Part shown: positions 35,524-45,190 of the stretch, in pieces | Layout: every line of letters starts with the position of its first letter | How positions within the stretch are numbered: the stretch's first letter is position 1 | Source: Luteimonas cucumeris | Lineage (GTDB): Bacteria > Pseudomonadota > Gammaproteobacteria > Xanthomonadales > Xanthomonadaceae | Assembly: GCF_007830035.1 (NCBI RefSeq) | Contig: NZ_VLKN01000001.1 | Coordinates: 124,001-188,000, forward strand | DNA: 64,000 bases | Reading direction: 5' to 3' | The notes under the pieces: model-generated | Databases searched by the model: none | Told to the model about the DNA's origin: nothing | What the model saw: only the letters and a program-made list of their open reading frames with translations | Program-made: the position numbers and the translations under genes

Positions 35524-36708
35524 ATGTCTACGCCATTACCTCCCGATTCCGATGCGGCCGCCCACAGCGAACGCCTGGCCGCCCTGATCCGCGAGCAGAT
35601 CACGGCCGCAGGCGGCGCGATACCGTTCTCGCGCTTCATGGAGTTGGCCCTGTATGCGCCGGGCCTCGGTTACTACAGCGCGGGCGCGACCAAGTTCGGC
35701 GCAGCCGGCGATTTCGTCACTGCACCGGAACTGGGTTCGCTGTTCGCCGAATGCGTGGCCGAGGCGGTGGCGCCGGTGATCCGTCAGGCGGGCATGGATG
35801 CCGTATTCGTCGAGATCGGCGGCGGCAGCGGTGCGTTCGCCGAGGATGCGATCAGGCAGCTGGTCGCGCTGGACGCGATGCCCGCGCGATACGCGATCCT
35901 CGAACCCAGCGCCGACCTGCGCGAACGCCAGCGCGAGCGTCTGCAGCAACGGCTGGCGCCGCCCTTGTTCGAGCGCGTGCAATGGCTGGAGGGCCCGCTG
36001 CATGAACCCTGGAACGGCGTGCTGTTCGCCAATGAAGTGATCGATGCCTTGCCGACGCCGCGCTTCACTCTGCGGGATGGCGAAGTGCTCGAGGAATACG
36101 TCGCGCTGGACGCCGGCGGGCGTTTCACGCGCGCCGATTTTCCTGCCGATGCGCTGCTGACCGCGACGGTGCGCCACGTCGAACGCCAGCTGGATGCGCC
36201 GTTCACCGAAGGCTATCGCTCCGAACTGCTGCCGCAGCTGCCGTACTGGCTGCAGGCGGTGGCCGGTGGACTCGGTGCCGGCGCGATGCTGTTCGTCGAC
36301 TACGGACATCCGCGTGGTGAGTTCTACGCGCCGGCGCGCCGCGACGGCACCTTGCGCGCATTCCATCGTCACCAGCTGGCCGACGATGTCTACGCACGGG
36401 TCGGCCTGCAGGACCTGACCGCGTCGGTGGATTTCACCGCGTTGGCCGAGGCCGGTACGCACGCCGGCTTCGAATTCGCCGGTTACTGTTCGCAGGCCAG
36501 CTTCCTGATCGGCAACGGCTTGGCACAAAGGCTGGCCGAACACGAAGCGGGCGCGCCCGACGAGATCGCACGTTACGCGCTGCGGCAGCAGGTCAAGCAG
36601 CTGACCCTGCCCGATGCGATGGGCGAGCGCTTCCAGGCGATGGGTTTCGCGCGCGATGTCGAATTCGAAGCTGCCTTCCTGGCCGGCGACCTGAGCTTCC
36701 GTCTGTGA
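35524..36708 (+). CDS. class I SAM-dependent methyltransferase, MidA/NDUFAF7 family
   Basis: 394 residues from MSTPLPPDSDAAAHSERL. Family hallmarks: IPFSRFMELALYAPGLGYYS, the SAM site EIGGGSGAFAED, VLFANEVIDALPTPRF and FVDYGHPRGEFYA. The mitochondrial relative methylates an arginine of complex I subunit NDUFS2; the bacterial substrate is not established. Overlaps the start of the VanZ gene (GTGA), so they are probably one operon. Confidence 0.9.
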   Translation: MSTPLPPDSDAAAHSERLAALIREQITAAGGAIPFSRFMELALYAPGLGYYSAGATKFGAAGDFVTAPELGSLFAECVAEAVAPVIRQAGMDAVFVEIGGGSGAFAEDAIRQLVALDAMPARYAILEPSADLRERQRERLQQRLAPPLFERVQWLEGPLHEPWNGVLFANEVIDALPTPRFTLRDGEVLEEYVALDAGGRFTRADFPADALLTATVRHVERQLDAPFTEGYRSELLPQLPYWLQAVAGGLGAGAMLFVDYGHPRGEFYAPARRDGTLRAFHRHQLADDVYARVGLQDLTASVDFTALAEAGTHAGFEFAGYCSQASFLIGNGLAQRLAEHEAGAPDEIARYALRQQVKQLTLPDAMGERFQAMGFARDVEFEAAFLAGDLSFRL

Positions 36709-37100
36709 TCGTCGGCCGTTCGCTGAAGCCGCTGCGGCGTGCCGGGCTGTGGGCGACGCTCTGGTGCGTGGCGATCGCGCTGGTAGTGGTCGTGTCGCTG
36801 GTGCCGGCGCCGCAGTTGCCCGACCTGCCGCCGGGCAGCGACAAGTGGGAACACTTCCTCGCCTATTTCGCGCTGTCGGCGTTTGCGGTGCAGCTGTTCG
36901 CACGCTGGCCGGCGCTGCTCGGCGCGGGCATCGGGCTGGTACTGATGGGCATCGGCCTGGAATACGCGCAGGGCACCTTGACCGACACCCGGATGATGGA
37001 TCGCTGGGATGCGCTGGCGAACACGCTTGGCGTGATCGCCGGGTTGGCGACGCGACTGACGCCGTGGCGCGACGCGCTGTTGCGCTTCGATCCGCTGTAG
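36705..37100 (+). CDS. VanZ-like family membrane protein
   Basis: 131 residues from a GTG overlapping the previous stop. Four hydrophobic segments. DKWEHFLAYFALSAFAVQLF and the later MDRWDALANTLGVIAG are the VanZ-like signature (HxxxY and D-xxxNxxG). The family is linked by name to teicoplanin resistance in Gram-positives. In proteobacteria its role is unknown. Confidence 0.85.
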   Translation: MIVGRSLKPLRRAGLWATLWCVAIALVVVVSLVPAPQLPDLPPGSDKWEHFLAYFALSAFAVQLFARWPALLGAGIGLVLMGIGLEYAQGTLTDTRMMDRWDALANTLGVIAGLATRLTPWRDALLRFDPL

Positions 37101-37162
37101 ATGCGCGGCTCGACGCGATCGTGTCGCGTCAGGAATCGCGTTGCCGCAGTGCAGCCCGCCGG

Positions 37163-39499
37163 TCAGTTGCCAGGCACCAGCCTTGCCTGATCCAGTACCC
37201 ACATCGCCGGCCGCGTGTCGCCGGTGAAGACGATGCACAGGTCCTGCCGGCCGCCGACGCGTGCCGGCAACTGCGCGCGCAGGTCGATGAAGCCGTCGGC
37301 GCCGGGTTCGGCCGGTAGCGGCACGGCGGCCAACAGCTCGCCATCGCAGCCGGCGCGGATTTCCAGCTCGCCGTGCGCCGATGTGGCCGGCCTGAATTTC
37401 CGGTTGGGCTCGTCGCCGGCCAGTCCGAAGTTGTACGGAATGCGGCCGGCGCGTACGTCGAGCGCAGCGATGCCGTCCAGGTCGGCGCGCAGCCATTGCC
37501 AACATGGGTTGAAGATGGTGACGTTGAAGAACTCGCGCGTGCCGTCGGCGGGACCGTCGTCTTCCAGTCGCAACAGCAGGCGTCCGCCGTCCGGGCAGGT
37601 CGCCATCGCGTCGTCGCTGCGTCGCAGCAGCGAGTCAGGATCGAAGCGCTGCGCGATCGCCGGCGCCAGCGCCTTGCCGTCGAAGAACGTCGTCGCCTGC
37701 AGCGTGGCCGGCAGACGCACGTCCAGCGGCATCTGGTAGCGCGACGATCGCGCGGTCGGCGCACTGCCATCGGTGGTGTAGCGAATTTCGTAGCCGAGCG
37801 GATTGGACAACGTAAGCCGCGCGGAGCCGGCCTTGCGGTCGCCTTCTACGCTGGCGATGACTTCGAACGGCGTCTTCGCATAGTCGAGCTGCATTGCGTC
37901 ATAACGCCGCAGCTGCGTGGGCAGGCGGCGCAGGAAATCGGCGTAATCCCTGTTTTCGCGCGCGGACCAGCCGGTTTCGGCGACCGCGGTCAGACGCGGG
38001 AACAGGTTGTGCTGCAGGCGCGCGAAACTGCGCGTGTGTTCGGTCCAAAGATGCGCCTGCAGGCCGAGGATGTGGTGACGCAGTTCGGCGGCGAGCGCAT
38101 CGGGCACCGGTTCGAAACCGTAGACCTTCTCCAGCGTCAGTGGCGGCGATGGGCGGCCCGGCGGTTCCCGGGTCGAACCGGTCTGCAGGAAATCGAAATA
38201 CAGGTGCGACTTCGGCGACATCACCACGTCGTGGCCCAGCCGCGCGGCTTCGAGGCCGCCTTCGGTGCCGCGCCAGGACATCACCGCCGCCTGTGGTGGC
38301 AGGCCGCCTTCGATGATCTCGTCCCAGCCGATCAGGCGGCGGCCGTGCGTTTCCAGGAATGTCTCCAGGCGCTTGAGCATCCAGCTCTGCAGCGCAGCCT
38401 CGTCGGCGATGCCGAGCTCGCGCATCCGCGCCTGGATGCGCGGTGACGCCTGCCACTGGCCTTTGACCGCCTCGTCGCCGCCAAGGTGCAGGTAGGTGCC
38501 CGGGAACAGATCCATCAGCTCGGTCAGCACGTCCTCCATGAAGGCCAGCGTGCCGGTCTCGACATTGAACAACCAGGGATTGACGCCCCAGTCGCTGGAC
38601 ACCGCCGGCGTGATGCCGGGCACGCCCAGCGCGGGATAGGCGGCGACGGCGGCCTGCGCATGGCCGGGAACGTCGAACTCGGGAACGATGGTGATGTGTC
38701 GCTGCGCCGCGTAACGCACCACGTCGCGGATCTGTTGCTGCGTGTAGTGACCGCAGTACGGACGCGGCGCGCCCGTGGCCGGATCCTTGCCGGCATCGCC
38801 GGCCGGAATCCGGCAGCCGCCGATTCCGGTCAGCCGTGGATATTTCCTGATCTCGACGCGCCAGCCCTGGTCGTCGGTCAGATGCCAGTGGAAGGTGTTG
38901 AGCTTGTGCAAGGCCATCTGGTCGAGCAGTTGCTTGATCTCGTCGACCGACTGGAAGTGGCGCGCGGAGTCGAGCATGAAGCCGCGCCACGGAAAACGCG
39001 GTGCGTCCTCGATGGCCACCGCCGGAAGTTTCATCGGCAGGGCCTGGCCCTGCGTCAGCAGCTGCCACAGTGTCACCGCGCCGTAGAACAGGCCGCGTTC
39101 GTCGGCGGCAGTGACGCGGATGCCATCGGTGCGCACATCCAGCGCATAGGCTTCCGGCGATGTCGATTCGCGCCCGCGGTCGACGGCAAAACGGATGCCG
39201 CCTGCCGCGTTGTCGCCCGGATCGGCGATGGCCAGTTCCAGGCCACGCGTTCTGGCGACATAGTCGACGAATTGTGCGGCGACCCGGCGCGCGGCATCGC
39301 CTTCGGCGAACACCTTGGTGCCGGCATCCAGCACGAAGCTGCCTTCATGTCGTTGCAGTCGCGCGGGGACGGGGATCAGCGCGACCGATTGCGCTGCATG
39401 GCCGGTCGCCGGGGGCATGGCGGCGGCACAGGGCAGGCCACCCAACACCAGACTGACAATGAGCAGGACGTTGCGGCAGGAGAAAGCGGGTTTCGACAT
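37163..39499 (-). CDS. beta-N-acetylhexosaminidase (GH20), secreted form
   Basis: 778 residues with a Sec signal peptide (MSKPAFSCRNVLLIVSLVLG, ending CAAA). It hydrolyses terminal beta-GlcNAc/GalNAc from chitooligosaccharides or glycans. An N-terminal GH20b domain precedes the TIM barrel, with FPWRGFMLDSARHFQSVDEI, NTFHWHLTDDQGWRVEI and the catalytic Asp-Glu in HLGGDEAVKGQW. The last 200 residues include a chitobiase-like segment (YTTDGSAPTA) and a C-terminal beta domain. It is closely similar along its whole length to the next gene upstream, a tandem paralogue. Confidence 0.93.
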   Translation of the reverse strand: MSKPAFSCRNVLLIVSLVLGGLPCAAAMPPATGHAAQSVALIPVPARLQRHEGSFVLDAGTKVFAEGDAARRVAAQFVDYVARTRGLELAIADPGDNAAGGIRFAVDRGRESTSPEAYALDVRTDGIRVTAADERGLFYGAVTLWQLLTQGQALPMKLPAVAIEDAPRFPWRGFMLDSARHFQSVDEIKQLLDQMALHKLNTFHWHLTDDQGWRVEIRKYPRLTGIGGCRIPAGDAGKDPATGAPRPYCGHYTQQQIRDVVRYAAQRHITIVPEFDVPGHAQAAVAAYPALGVPGITPAVSSDWGVNPWLFNVETGTLAFMEDVLTELMDLFPGTYLHLGGDEAVKGQWQASPRIQARMRELGIADEAALQSWMLKRLETFLETHGRRLIGWDEIIEGGLPPQAAVMSWRGTEGGLEAARLGHDVVMSPKSHLYFDFLQTGSTREPPGRPSPPLTLEKVYGFEPVPDALAAELRHHILGLQAHLWTEHTRSFARLQHNLFPRLTAVAETGWSARENRDYADFLRRLPTQLRRYDAMQLDYAKTPFEVIASVEGDRKAGSARLTLSNPLGYEIRYTTDGSAPTARSSRYQMPLDVRLPATLQATTFFDGKALAPAIAQRFDPDSLLRRSDDAMATCPDGGRLLLRLEDDGPADGTREFFNVTIFNPCWQWLRADLDGIAALDVRAGRIPYNFGLAGDEPNRKFRPATSAHGELEIRAGCDGELLAAVPLPAEPGADGFIDLRAQLPARVGGRQDLCIVFTGDTRPAMWVLDQARLVPGN

Positions 39500-39640
39500 T
39501 GGGATCCCTGGGAAAGCGCAGCCAACGAGGACAGAGGTGCGGAATCGCAGCCTGCTGTCGGACAACGATCTTGAAATCATGCGCCGGGCGCGTGCCTGCT
39601 GCTGTTTCAGGTACGGCGCCAATATTCTTTGTTGGGCGAG

Positions 39641-39669
39641 AAAAGGAAGACCGCTCGCGCGGCCTTCCG
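39641..39669 (-). terminator. terminator between the two GH20 genes
   Basis: Minus strand: GGAAGGCCGC, GCGA, GCGGTCTTCC then TTTT. It lies 30 bases after the stop of the lipoprotein-type GH20 gene, so the second GH20 gene probably has its own promoter in 39500-39640. Confidence 0.65.
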
Positions 39670-39698
39670 GTGTCATCGGCTCGCGCCTTTTCGATGCA

Positions 39699-42056
39699 TC
39701 AGGGCCTGGGAGCCGCAGGCAGCAGGCTGATCCGGTCCAGCGCCCACATCGCCGGTCGCGTGTCGCCGGTGAAGACCACGCACAGGTCATGGCTGCCGGC
39801 AGTCGCCGCGGGCAGTTCCGCTTTCAGCGTCACGAAGCCATCGGCCTCCGTGCCGGCCGGAAGCGGCACGCTGGCCAGCGACGGGCCTTCGCAGCCGCTG
39901 CGGATTTCCAGTTCGCCATGCGCCGACTTCGCGGGCTTGAACTTGCGGTGCGGTTCGTCGTGCGCCAGCTGGAAGTAGTAGGGAATCCGTCCCGCACGCA
40001 CTTCGATCGCGGCGATGCCGTCCAGGTCGGCGCCGGTCCACTGCCAGCAGGGATTGAAGATGTCGACCTTGAAGATGGCGCGCTCGCCGTCGGCCGGACC
40101 GTCGTCTTCCAGGCGCAGCATCAGGTTGCCGGTGCACATCTTCATTTCCTCGTCGTTGCGGGTCAGCAGCGAGGTGGCGTCCAGCTTGCGCACTGAGGCG
40201 GTGGCGAGCGGTTGCCCGGCGAAGAATGCGGCGGCCTGGACCTGCGCTGGCAACTTCACATCCAGCGGCTGTTCGAACAGCGGCGAGGTCGCGGCCGGCG
40301 CGCTGCCATCGGTGGTGTAGCGCACTTCGTAACCGAGCGGATTGGACAATGCGACCTGCACCTTGCCGTCGCGGCCGCTGCCGGCGGTGGCGATGTCGAC
40401 CTGGAAAGGCGTCTGCGCATAGGCGATGCCCAGTGCGCGATAGCGTTGCAGCTGCACCGGCAGCCGCTTGAGGAAACCGTCCCAGTCCTTGCGCTCGGCC
40501 GGCGACCAGGCGCTTTCCGCCAATGCGGCGATGCGCGGGAAGATCGCGTGCTGCACGCGTTCGAAACCGCGCATGTGCTCGGTCCAAGTATTGGCCTGCA
40601 CGCCGAGTACGTGCTTCTGCTGCGTGGCATCCAGTCCGGCTGGCATCGGCTCGTAGGCGTAGACCTCCTGCAGCGTCACCGTGGCCGGACGCCCTGGCGG
40701 TTCGTTCGGCGAGTCGGTCTGCAGGTAATCCAGGTACAGGTCCGACACCGGCGACATCACCACGTCATGGCCCTGCTTCGCCGCGGCGATGCCGCCTTCG
40801 GTGCCGCGCCAAGACATCACCGCTGCTTCCGGCGGCAGGCCGCCGGCCAGGATCTCGTCCCAGCCGATCATCAGGCGATCCTTCGCGACCAGGTGTTTTT
40901 CCAGGCGCTTGAGCAGATGGCTCTGCATCTCCTCCTCGGTCCTGATGCCGAGTTCGCGCATGCGCGCCTGCACGCGCGGCGAAGCCTTCCACTGGTCCTT
41001 GACCGCCTCGTCGCCGCCGAGATGGATGTACTTGCCGGGGAACAGCGTGATGACTTCGTCGAGCACGTTCTCGAGGAACCGGAACGTGCTTTCCTCGACA
41101 TTGAACAGGTAGGTGTTGACGCCCCATTCGTTGAGCGGCACCGGCTTGTCGCCGAGCACGCCGAGTTCCGGATAGGCGGCGATCGCGGCCTGGGCGTGGC
41201 CCGGCATGTCGATTTCCGGGACGATGGTGATGTGCAGCGCCGCGGCATGGGCGACCACGTCGCGGATCTGTTCCTGCGTGTAGAAGCCGCAATACGGACG
41301 CGGCTGGCCGCTTTTCGGATCGATGCCGCCATCGCCAGCGGGCACGCGGCAGCCGCCGACCTCGGTCAGTTTCGGGTACTGCTTGATCTCGATGCGCCAG
41401 CCCTGGTCGTCGGTGAGATGCCAGTGGAAGGTGTTGAGCTTGTGCAGCGCCATCTGGTCGAGCACGCGCTTGATCTCGTCCACCGACTGGAAGTGGCGCG
41501 CGGAATCCAGCATCAGGCCGCGCCAGCCGAAACGCGGCGTGTCGTCGATGCGTAGCGCCGGCACGCGTAGCGGGGCGTCGCCGGCGCCGGAAGTGAGCAG
41601 TTGCCACAGCGTAACCGCGCCGTAGTACAGGCCGCGCCCGTCGCTGGCACTGACGCGGATGCGCTGTGGACTGACATCGAGCGAGTAGGCTTCCGGTGCC
41701 GCCGCCGGCAGCGTGTCGTCGATGGCGAACACGATGCCGCCGGCATCGGTCGCGGCATCGTCGAGTTTCAGTTGCAGTTGCGGTGTTTTTGCCGCCAGCG
41801 CGATGAATTGCCGCGCGACCGTTTCGGCTTCCGAGCCGCGGGCGTGCACGGGCGTGTCGGCGCTCACCATGAAGCCGCCTTCGGCGGGCATCATCGCGGC
41901 AGGCTGCGGGATCAGGGCGGGCGCGATGATCGCGTCGCCGGATGCAGCGGTGGTTTCAGTGGCCGCCGGCGCACCGGTCTTGCCGCAGGCGGCGAGCAGC
42001 ATCGCCATCGCCAGGACGATTCCCGGCATCAGCCGGTTTGGAGCGGAATGGATCAT
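39699..42056 (-). CDS. beta-N-acetylhexosaminidase (GH20), lipoprotein form
   Basis: 785 residues from MIHSAPNRLMPG. The signal ends AMAMLLAACGKTGAP, a lipobox, so the enzyme should be membrane-anchored, unlike its secreted paralogue. Same domains: FGWRGLMLDSARHFQSVDEI, NTFHWHLTDDQGWRIEIKQ, catalytic HLGGDEAVKDQW, then a C-terminal YTTDGSAPAATS segment and a beta domain. It releases GlcNAc from imported chitooligosaccharides. It lies directly downstream of a TonB-dependent receptor on the same strand, with a terminator hairpin between them. Confidence 0.93.
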   Translation of the reverse strand: MIHSAPNRLMPGIVLAMAMLLAACGKTGAPAATETTAASGDAIIAPALIPQPAAMMPAEGGFMVSADTPVHARGSEAETVARQFIALAAKTPQLQLKLDDAATDAGGIVFAIDDTLPAAAPEAYSLDVSPQRIRVSASDGRGLYYGAVTLWQLLTSGAGDAPLRVPALRIDDTPRFGWRGLMLDSARHFQSVDEIKRVLDQMALHKLNTFHWHLTDDQGWRIEIKQYPKLTEVGGCRVPAGDGGIDPKSGQPRPYCGFYTQEQIRDVVAHAAALHITIVPEIDMPGHAQAAIAAYPELGVLGDKPVPLNEWGVNTYLFNVEESTFRFLENVLDEVITLFPGKYIHLGGDEAVKDQWKASPRVQARMRELGIRTEEEMQSHLLKRLEKHLVAKDRLMIGWDEILAGGLPPEAAVMSWRGTEGGIAAAKQGHDVVMSPVSDLYLDYLQTDSPNEPPGRPATVTLQEVYAYEPMPAGLDATQQKHVLGVQANTWTEHMRGFERVQHAIFPRIAALAESAWSPAERKDWDGFLKRLPVQLQRYRALGIAYAQTPFQVDIATAGSGRDGKVQVALSNPLGYEVRYTTDGSAPAATSPLFEQPLDVKLPAQVQAAAFFAGQPLATASVRKLDATSLLTRNDEEMKMCTGNLMLRLEDDGPADGERAIFKVDIFNPCWQWTGADLDGIAAIEVRAGRIPYYFQLAHDEPHRKFKPAKSAHGELEIRSGCEGPSLASVPLPAGTEADGFVTLKAELPAATAGSHDLCVVFTGDTRPAMWALDRISLLPAAPRP

Positions 42057-42092
42057 GGCGCGTACCTCAGGTCGATTCGGAACAAGCATCCC

Positions 42093-42125
42093 AAAAAAAG
42101 CGGGCCCGGACAGATCCGGGCCCGC
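42093..42125 (-). terminator. terminator of the first TonB-dependent receptor gene
   Basis: Minus strand: GCGGGCCCGG, ATCTGT, CCGGGCCCGC, TTTTTTT. A strong rho-independent terminator 36 bases after the stop. Confidence 0.9.
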
Positions 42126-42160
42126 AAGGAACTACACCAGGGGTGCCATCGGCACGATCC

Positions 42161-44965
42161 TCAGAACTGGAAGCGGATCGTGGCCATGTAGCGGCGGCCG
42201 GTGCGGTACACGCCACGCGGCAGCGCACGGGTATCGGCATAGCTGTAGTACTCGGAGTCCAGCAGGTTCATGGCATCGAACGACAATCCCCATGTGTCGT
42301 TGAACTTGTAGCCGATCGAGCCGTCCAGCGAGGAGTACTTGTCGGTATACAGCCGGTCGCCGCGGTCGATGTTGGTGAAGTAGTCCGAACGCCAGCCGTA
42401 GTTCAGGCGCACGTTCCACTTGTCGTCTTCCCAGAACGGGCTGAAGTTGACCTGGTGCTCGGAGTTGTACGGCAGGCGGTCGCCAGTGTTGGCCTCGCCA
42501 TCGGAGTAGGTGTAGTTGGTGACCAGACCGAAGCCCAGCGCGAAGTTCTGCTGGTAGGCGACGGTGAAGCCCTGCACCTTGGCCGTGCCGGCGTTGTCCG
42601 GACGCGCGACCTGGTAGATCGTCTCCATGCCACGCGACTGGTTGAAGTGCGTTTCCGGCCGCGTGGTGGACAGGATGTAGTTGGAGATGTCCTTGTAGAA
42701 CACCGAACCGGCCAGGATCGAGTCGGGCGAGAAATACCACTCGGCCGAGAAGTCCAGGTTGGTAGAGCGGTAGGGCTCGATATCCGGATTGCCGCCGCCG
42801 CCGGTCAGGGTCTGGTCACCCAGCCACAGGTACGGCGACATGTCGGCGTAGTTCGGCCGCGCCATCACCTTGGCCGCCGAGAAGCGCAGCACCAGGTCGT
42901 CGGTGGCGTCGAACGCCACGTTCACGCTCGGCAGGATGTCGTCGTAGGAGCGGTTCTCGCGCACCGGCGCATAGCCGGTCGCCGCACACGGATTCTCGCC
43001 GGTGACGCAGGCGAAGCTGTCCACCTGCGAGGCGGTTTCCACATAACGCACGCCGAAATTGCCGCGCCAGCGGTCGGTGCGGAAGTCGGCCTGCGCGTAG
43101 TAGGCATCGATCTGCTCGCCGACGGTGAAGGTGTTGGCGACGAAGCTCGGATCGTTGAACGTGCCCGGCGTGGGCATGGTCTGCCATGGCGCCAGCCAGG
43201 TGCCGCCGAGGATCCAGTCGGCCATGGCCTTGGCGTCGATCTTGAAGCGGTTGCGCATCTGTTCGTTCGCGCCGAAGAAGCCGGACAGGTAGTTGTCCGG
43301 CACCTGCGAGGGATTGAACATGTCGGCGGTGGCATCGCCGTAGCCGGCCACTGCGGCCAGCGACACGCCGGACATCGACTGCGAGGTTTCGTGGTCGCGG
43401 TACTTGTAGCCGAACCGGACCTGGTGGATCGGCGAGTCGAAGTTGAGGCCGAAGTCGATCTGCGCGTACTGCTCCTCGTCGGTGGTCGGCTTGGACACGA
43501 CGTTGCCGCCCCAGCCGGTATTCCACGTTTCTGGACTGCTCGGATCCGAACCCCAGCCGCCGTCGACGCGGAACGCGCCCGGGTTGTTGAGCACGTTGCC
43601 GTTGTCGTAGCTGATGATGCCCGGGTTGAGCGTGGCGCCGCGGATGTCGTACTGGTAGTCGGACCAGTTGAGGAACTCGCCATACAGCTGGCGGCTGGTG
43701 CCGCCGCTGGCTTCGGTGGTGCCCAGCTGCGCCGAGACGAACCACTTGTCGGTGGTCCAGGTGCCCTTGAGGTCGTAGGAGTTGGTATCGACCTCGGCCT
43801 CGCGCTGCTGCACGTCGAACACGCTCAGTGCATTGGTGAAGTGCGCGCGGTTGATGACGCCGTTCTCGATCCCGACGTCGTCCATCTTCATCAGGCCGTT
43901 CCACGGGTTGCCCATGAACGCGAACAGCGACTGGTTGGTGTTGTCGTAGGTGGCGTCGACGTGCAGCGCGTTGAACACCAGCTCCAGGTTGTCGTTGGGC
44001 ATGAACTGCATGGTCAGGTCGTAGCTCTGACGCTCGCGCTCCTGCTCGAAGTACGAAGTGCTCCACGAATTGGGACCGCGCGCGTCGAGGTTGGCGTTGA
44101 GCGTGTCGGCGCAGGCGCCGGTGCACGATGCCGGCAGGGTCGGTTGCGAGCCATCCGGATTCGGCGGCTGCGACCAGTCCGGCGGCAGATTGTTGACCGA
44201 GCCGCCGCCACCGGCGCCATCACGATAGTCGCGTGCGCTGACCGAACCGTAGGCTTCCAGGCCGTCGCGACGGATGTGCTCGGTCATCGACTGCGCCGAG
44301 ATCGCGATGCCGAAGGTCTGCGCCTTGTTCTTCCAGCTGTACATCAGCGACAGGTCCGGATCGCCATCGCCGGGACGGTCGTTGTACAGATAACCGGCCG
44401 CGCCGGTGATCTGGTTGGATTCCATTTCCAGCGGCTTGCGCGTGCTGACGATCACGGTGCCGCCGATGCTGCCTTCGTCGATGCGTGCTTCAGGCGACTT
44501 GAACACTTCCACCTTGCCGACGATCTGCGGTGGCAGCAGCGTGTAATTGAAGGTGCGGCCGGGCTGGTCGATGATGAACCAGTCCGCGGAGGCCACGGTC
44601 TGGCCGTTGAGCAGGGTGCGGTTGAGCGCCGGATCGGTGCCCAGGATGCTGACCTTCTCGCCCTGTCCGAACAGGCGGTCGACGGTGACGCCGGGAATGA
44701 TGGTCATCGCCTCGGCGACGTTGGTGCTCGGGAACTTGCCCACGTCTTCGGCGGTGATCACGTCGACGATGGCGTTGGCCTCGCGCTTGCTCTCCAGCGA
44801 TTGCTGCAGGCTGCCGCGGATGCCGGTCACCACCACGGTCTGGATTTCGGTGACTTCGTCCTGCTTGGCCTCGGTCGTGGTGCCGGCTTCCTGCGCCTGG
44901 ATCTGCGCCGCGAAGCCCAGGCCGGCCACGATCGCGGCCGACAGGATCGTTCTTCTACATTTCAT
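42161..44965 (-). CDS. TonB-dependent receptor, probably for GlcNAc oligosaccharides (1)
   Basis: 934 residues from MKCRRTILSAAIVAGLGFAA, a signal peptide ending IQAQ. A plug domain begins near VVVTGIRGSLQQSLESKREA and contains GKFPSTNVAEAMTIIPGVTV. A 22-strand barrel follows, ending YMATIRFQF with the terminal Phe. This subtype is the one commonly found in carbohydrate utilisation loci of xanthomonads. The substrate is inferred from its position between GH20 enzymes and nag genes. Paralogous to the next receptor. A region of Gly/Ser/Pro-rich loops (about residues 245-300) is unusually long. Confidence 0.88.
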   Translation of the reverse strand: MKCRRTILSAAIVAGLGFAAQIQAQEAGTTTEAKQDEVTEIQTVVVTGIRGSLQQSLESKREANAIVDVITAEDVGKFPSTNVAEAMTIIPGVTVDRLFGQGEKVSILGTDPALNRTLLNGQTVASADWFIIDQPGRTFNYTLLPPQIVGKVEVFKSPEARIDEGSIGGTVIVSTRKPLEMESNQITGAAGYLYNDRPGDGDPDLSLMYSWKNKAQTFGIAISAQSMTEHIRRDGLEAYGSVSARDYRDGAGGGGSVNNLPPDWSQPPNPDGSQPTLPASCTGACADTLNANLDARGPNSWSTSYFEQERERQSYDLTMQFMPNDNLELVFNALHVDATYDNTNQSLFAFMGNPWNGLMKMDDVGIENGVINRAHFTNALSVFDVQQREAEVDTNSYDLKGTWTTDKWFVSAQLGTTEASGGTSRQLYGEFLNWSDYQYDIRGATLNPGIISYDNGNVLNNPGAFRVDGGWGSDPSSPETWNTGWGGNVVSKPTTDEEQYAQIDFGLNFDSPIHQVRFGYKYRDHETSQSMSGVSLAAVAGYGDATADMFNPSQVPDNYLSGFFGANEQMRNRFKIDAKAMADWILGGTWLAPWQTMPTPGTFNDPSFVANTFTVGEQIDAYYAQADFRTDRWRGNFGVRYVETASQVDSFACVTGENPCAATGYAPVRENRSYDDILPSVNVAFDATDDLVLRFSAAKVMARPNYADMSPYLWLGDQTLTGGGGNPDIEPYRSTNLDFSAEWYFSPDSILAGSVFYKDISNYILSTTRPETHFNQSRGMETIYQVARPDNAGTAKVQGFTVAYQQNFALGFGLVTNYTYSDGEANTGDRLPYNSEHQVNFSPFWEDDKWNVRLNYGWRSDYFTNIDRGDRLYTDKYSSLDGSIGYKFNDTWGLSFDAMNLLDSEYYSYADTRALPRGVYRTGRRYMATIRFQF

Positions 44966-45117
44966 GCGGTTTTCCCCTAGTTTTCGGTAAGTTGCAGCAA
45001 CACATCGCCGCCGCGCCCATGCTTTGTTTTTATCGCCGCGCGGATGGACGCGGCCATTCCCACCCCATGCAACAGACCCGCACCTGCATTTTCTTTCTTG
45101 AACAACTTCCCCGGGTT

Positions 45118-45154
45118 GCCATGCGTGCGGATCGATCGCTTCCGCACGCATGGC
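45118..45154. repeat. perfect 13-bp inverted repeat between the two receptor genes
   Basis: GCCATGCGTGCGG at 45118-45130 and its exact inverse CCGCACGCATGGC at 45142-45154. There is no T-run; it lies downstream of the second receptor and could be a terminator or a binding site. Confidence 0.6.
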
Positions 45155-45190
45155 GACGGCGATCCGGTTTCCCGGATCGACGGACGGTGA

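Noticed and set aside
41942-44980. 1012-codon open frame antisense to the first TonB receptor
   Set aside because: High-G+C shadow frame; the receptor on the other strand has clear motifs and the antisense product is low complexity.
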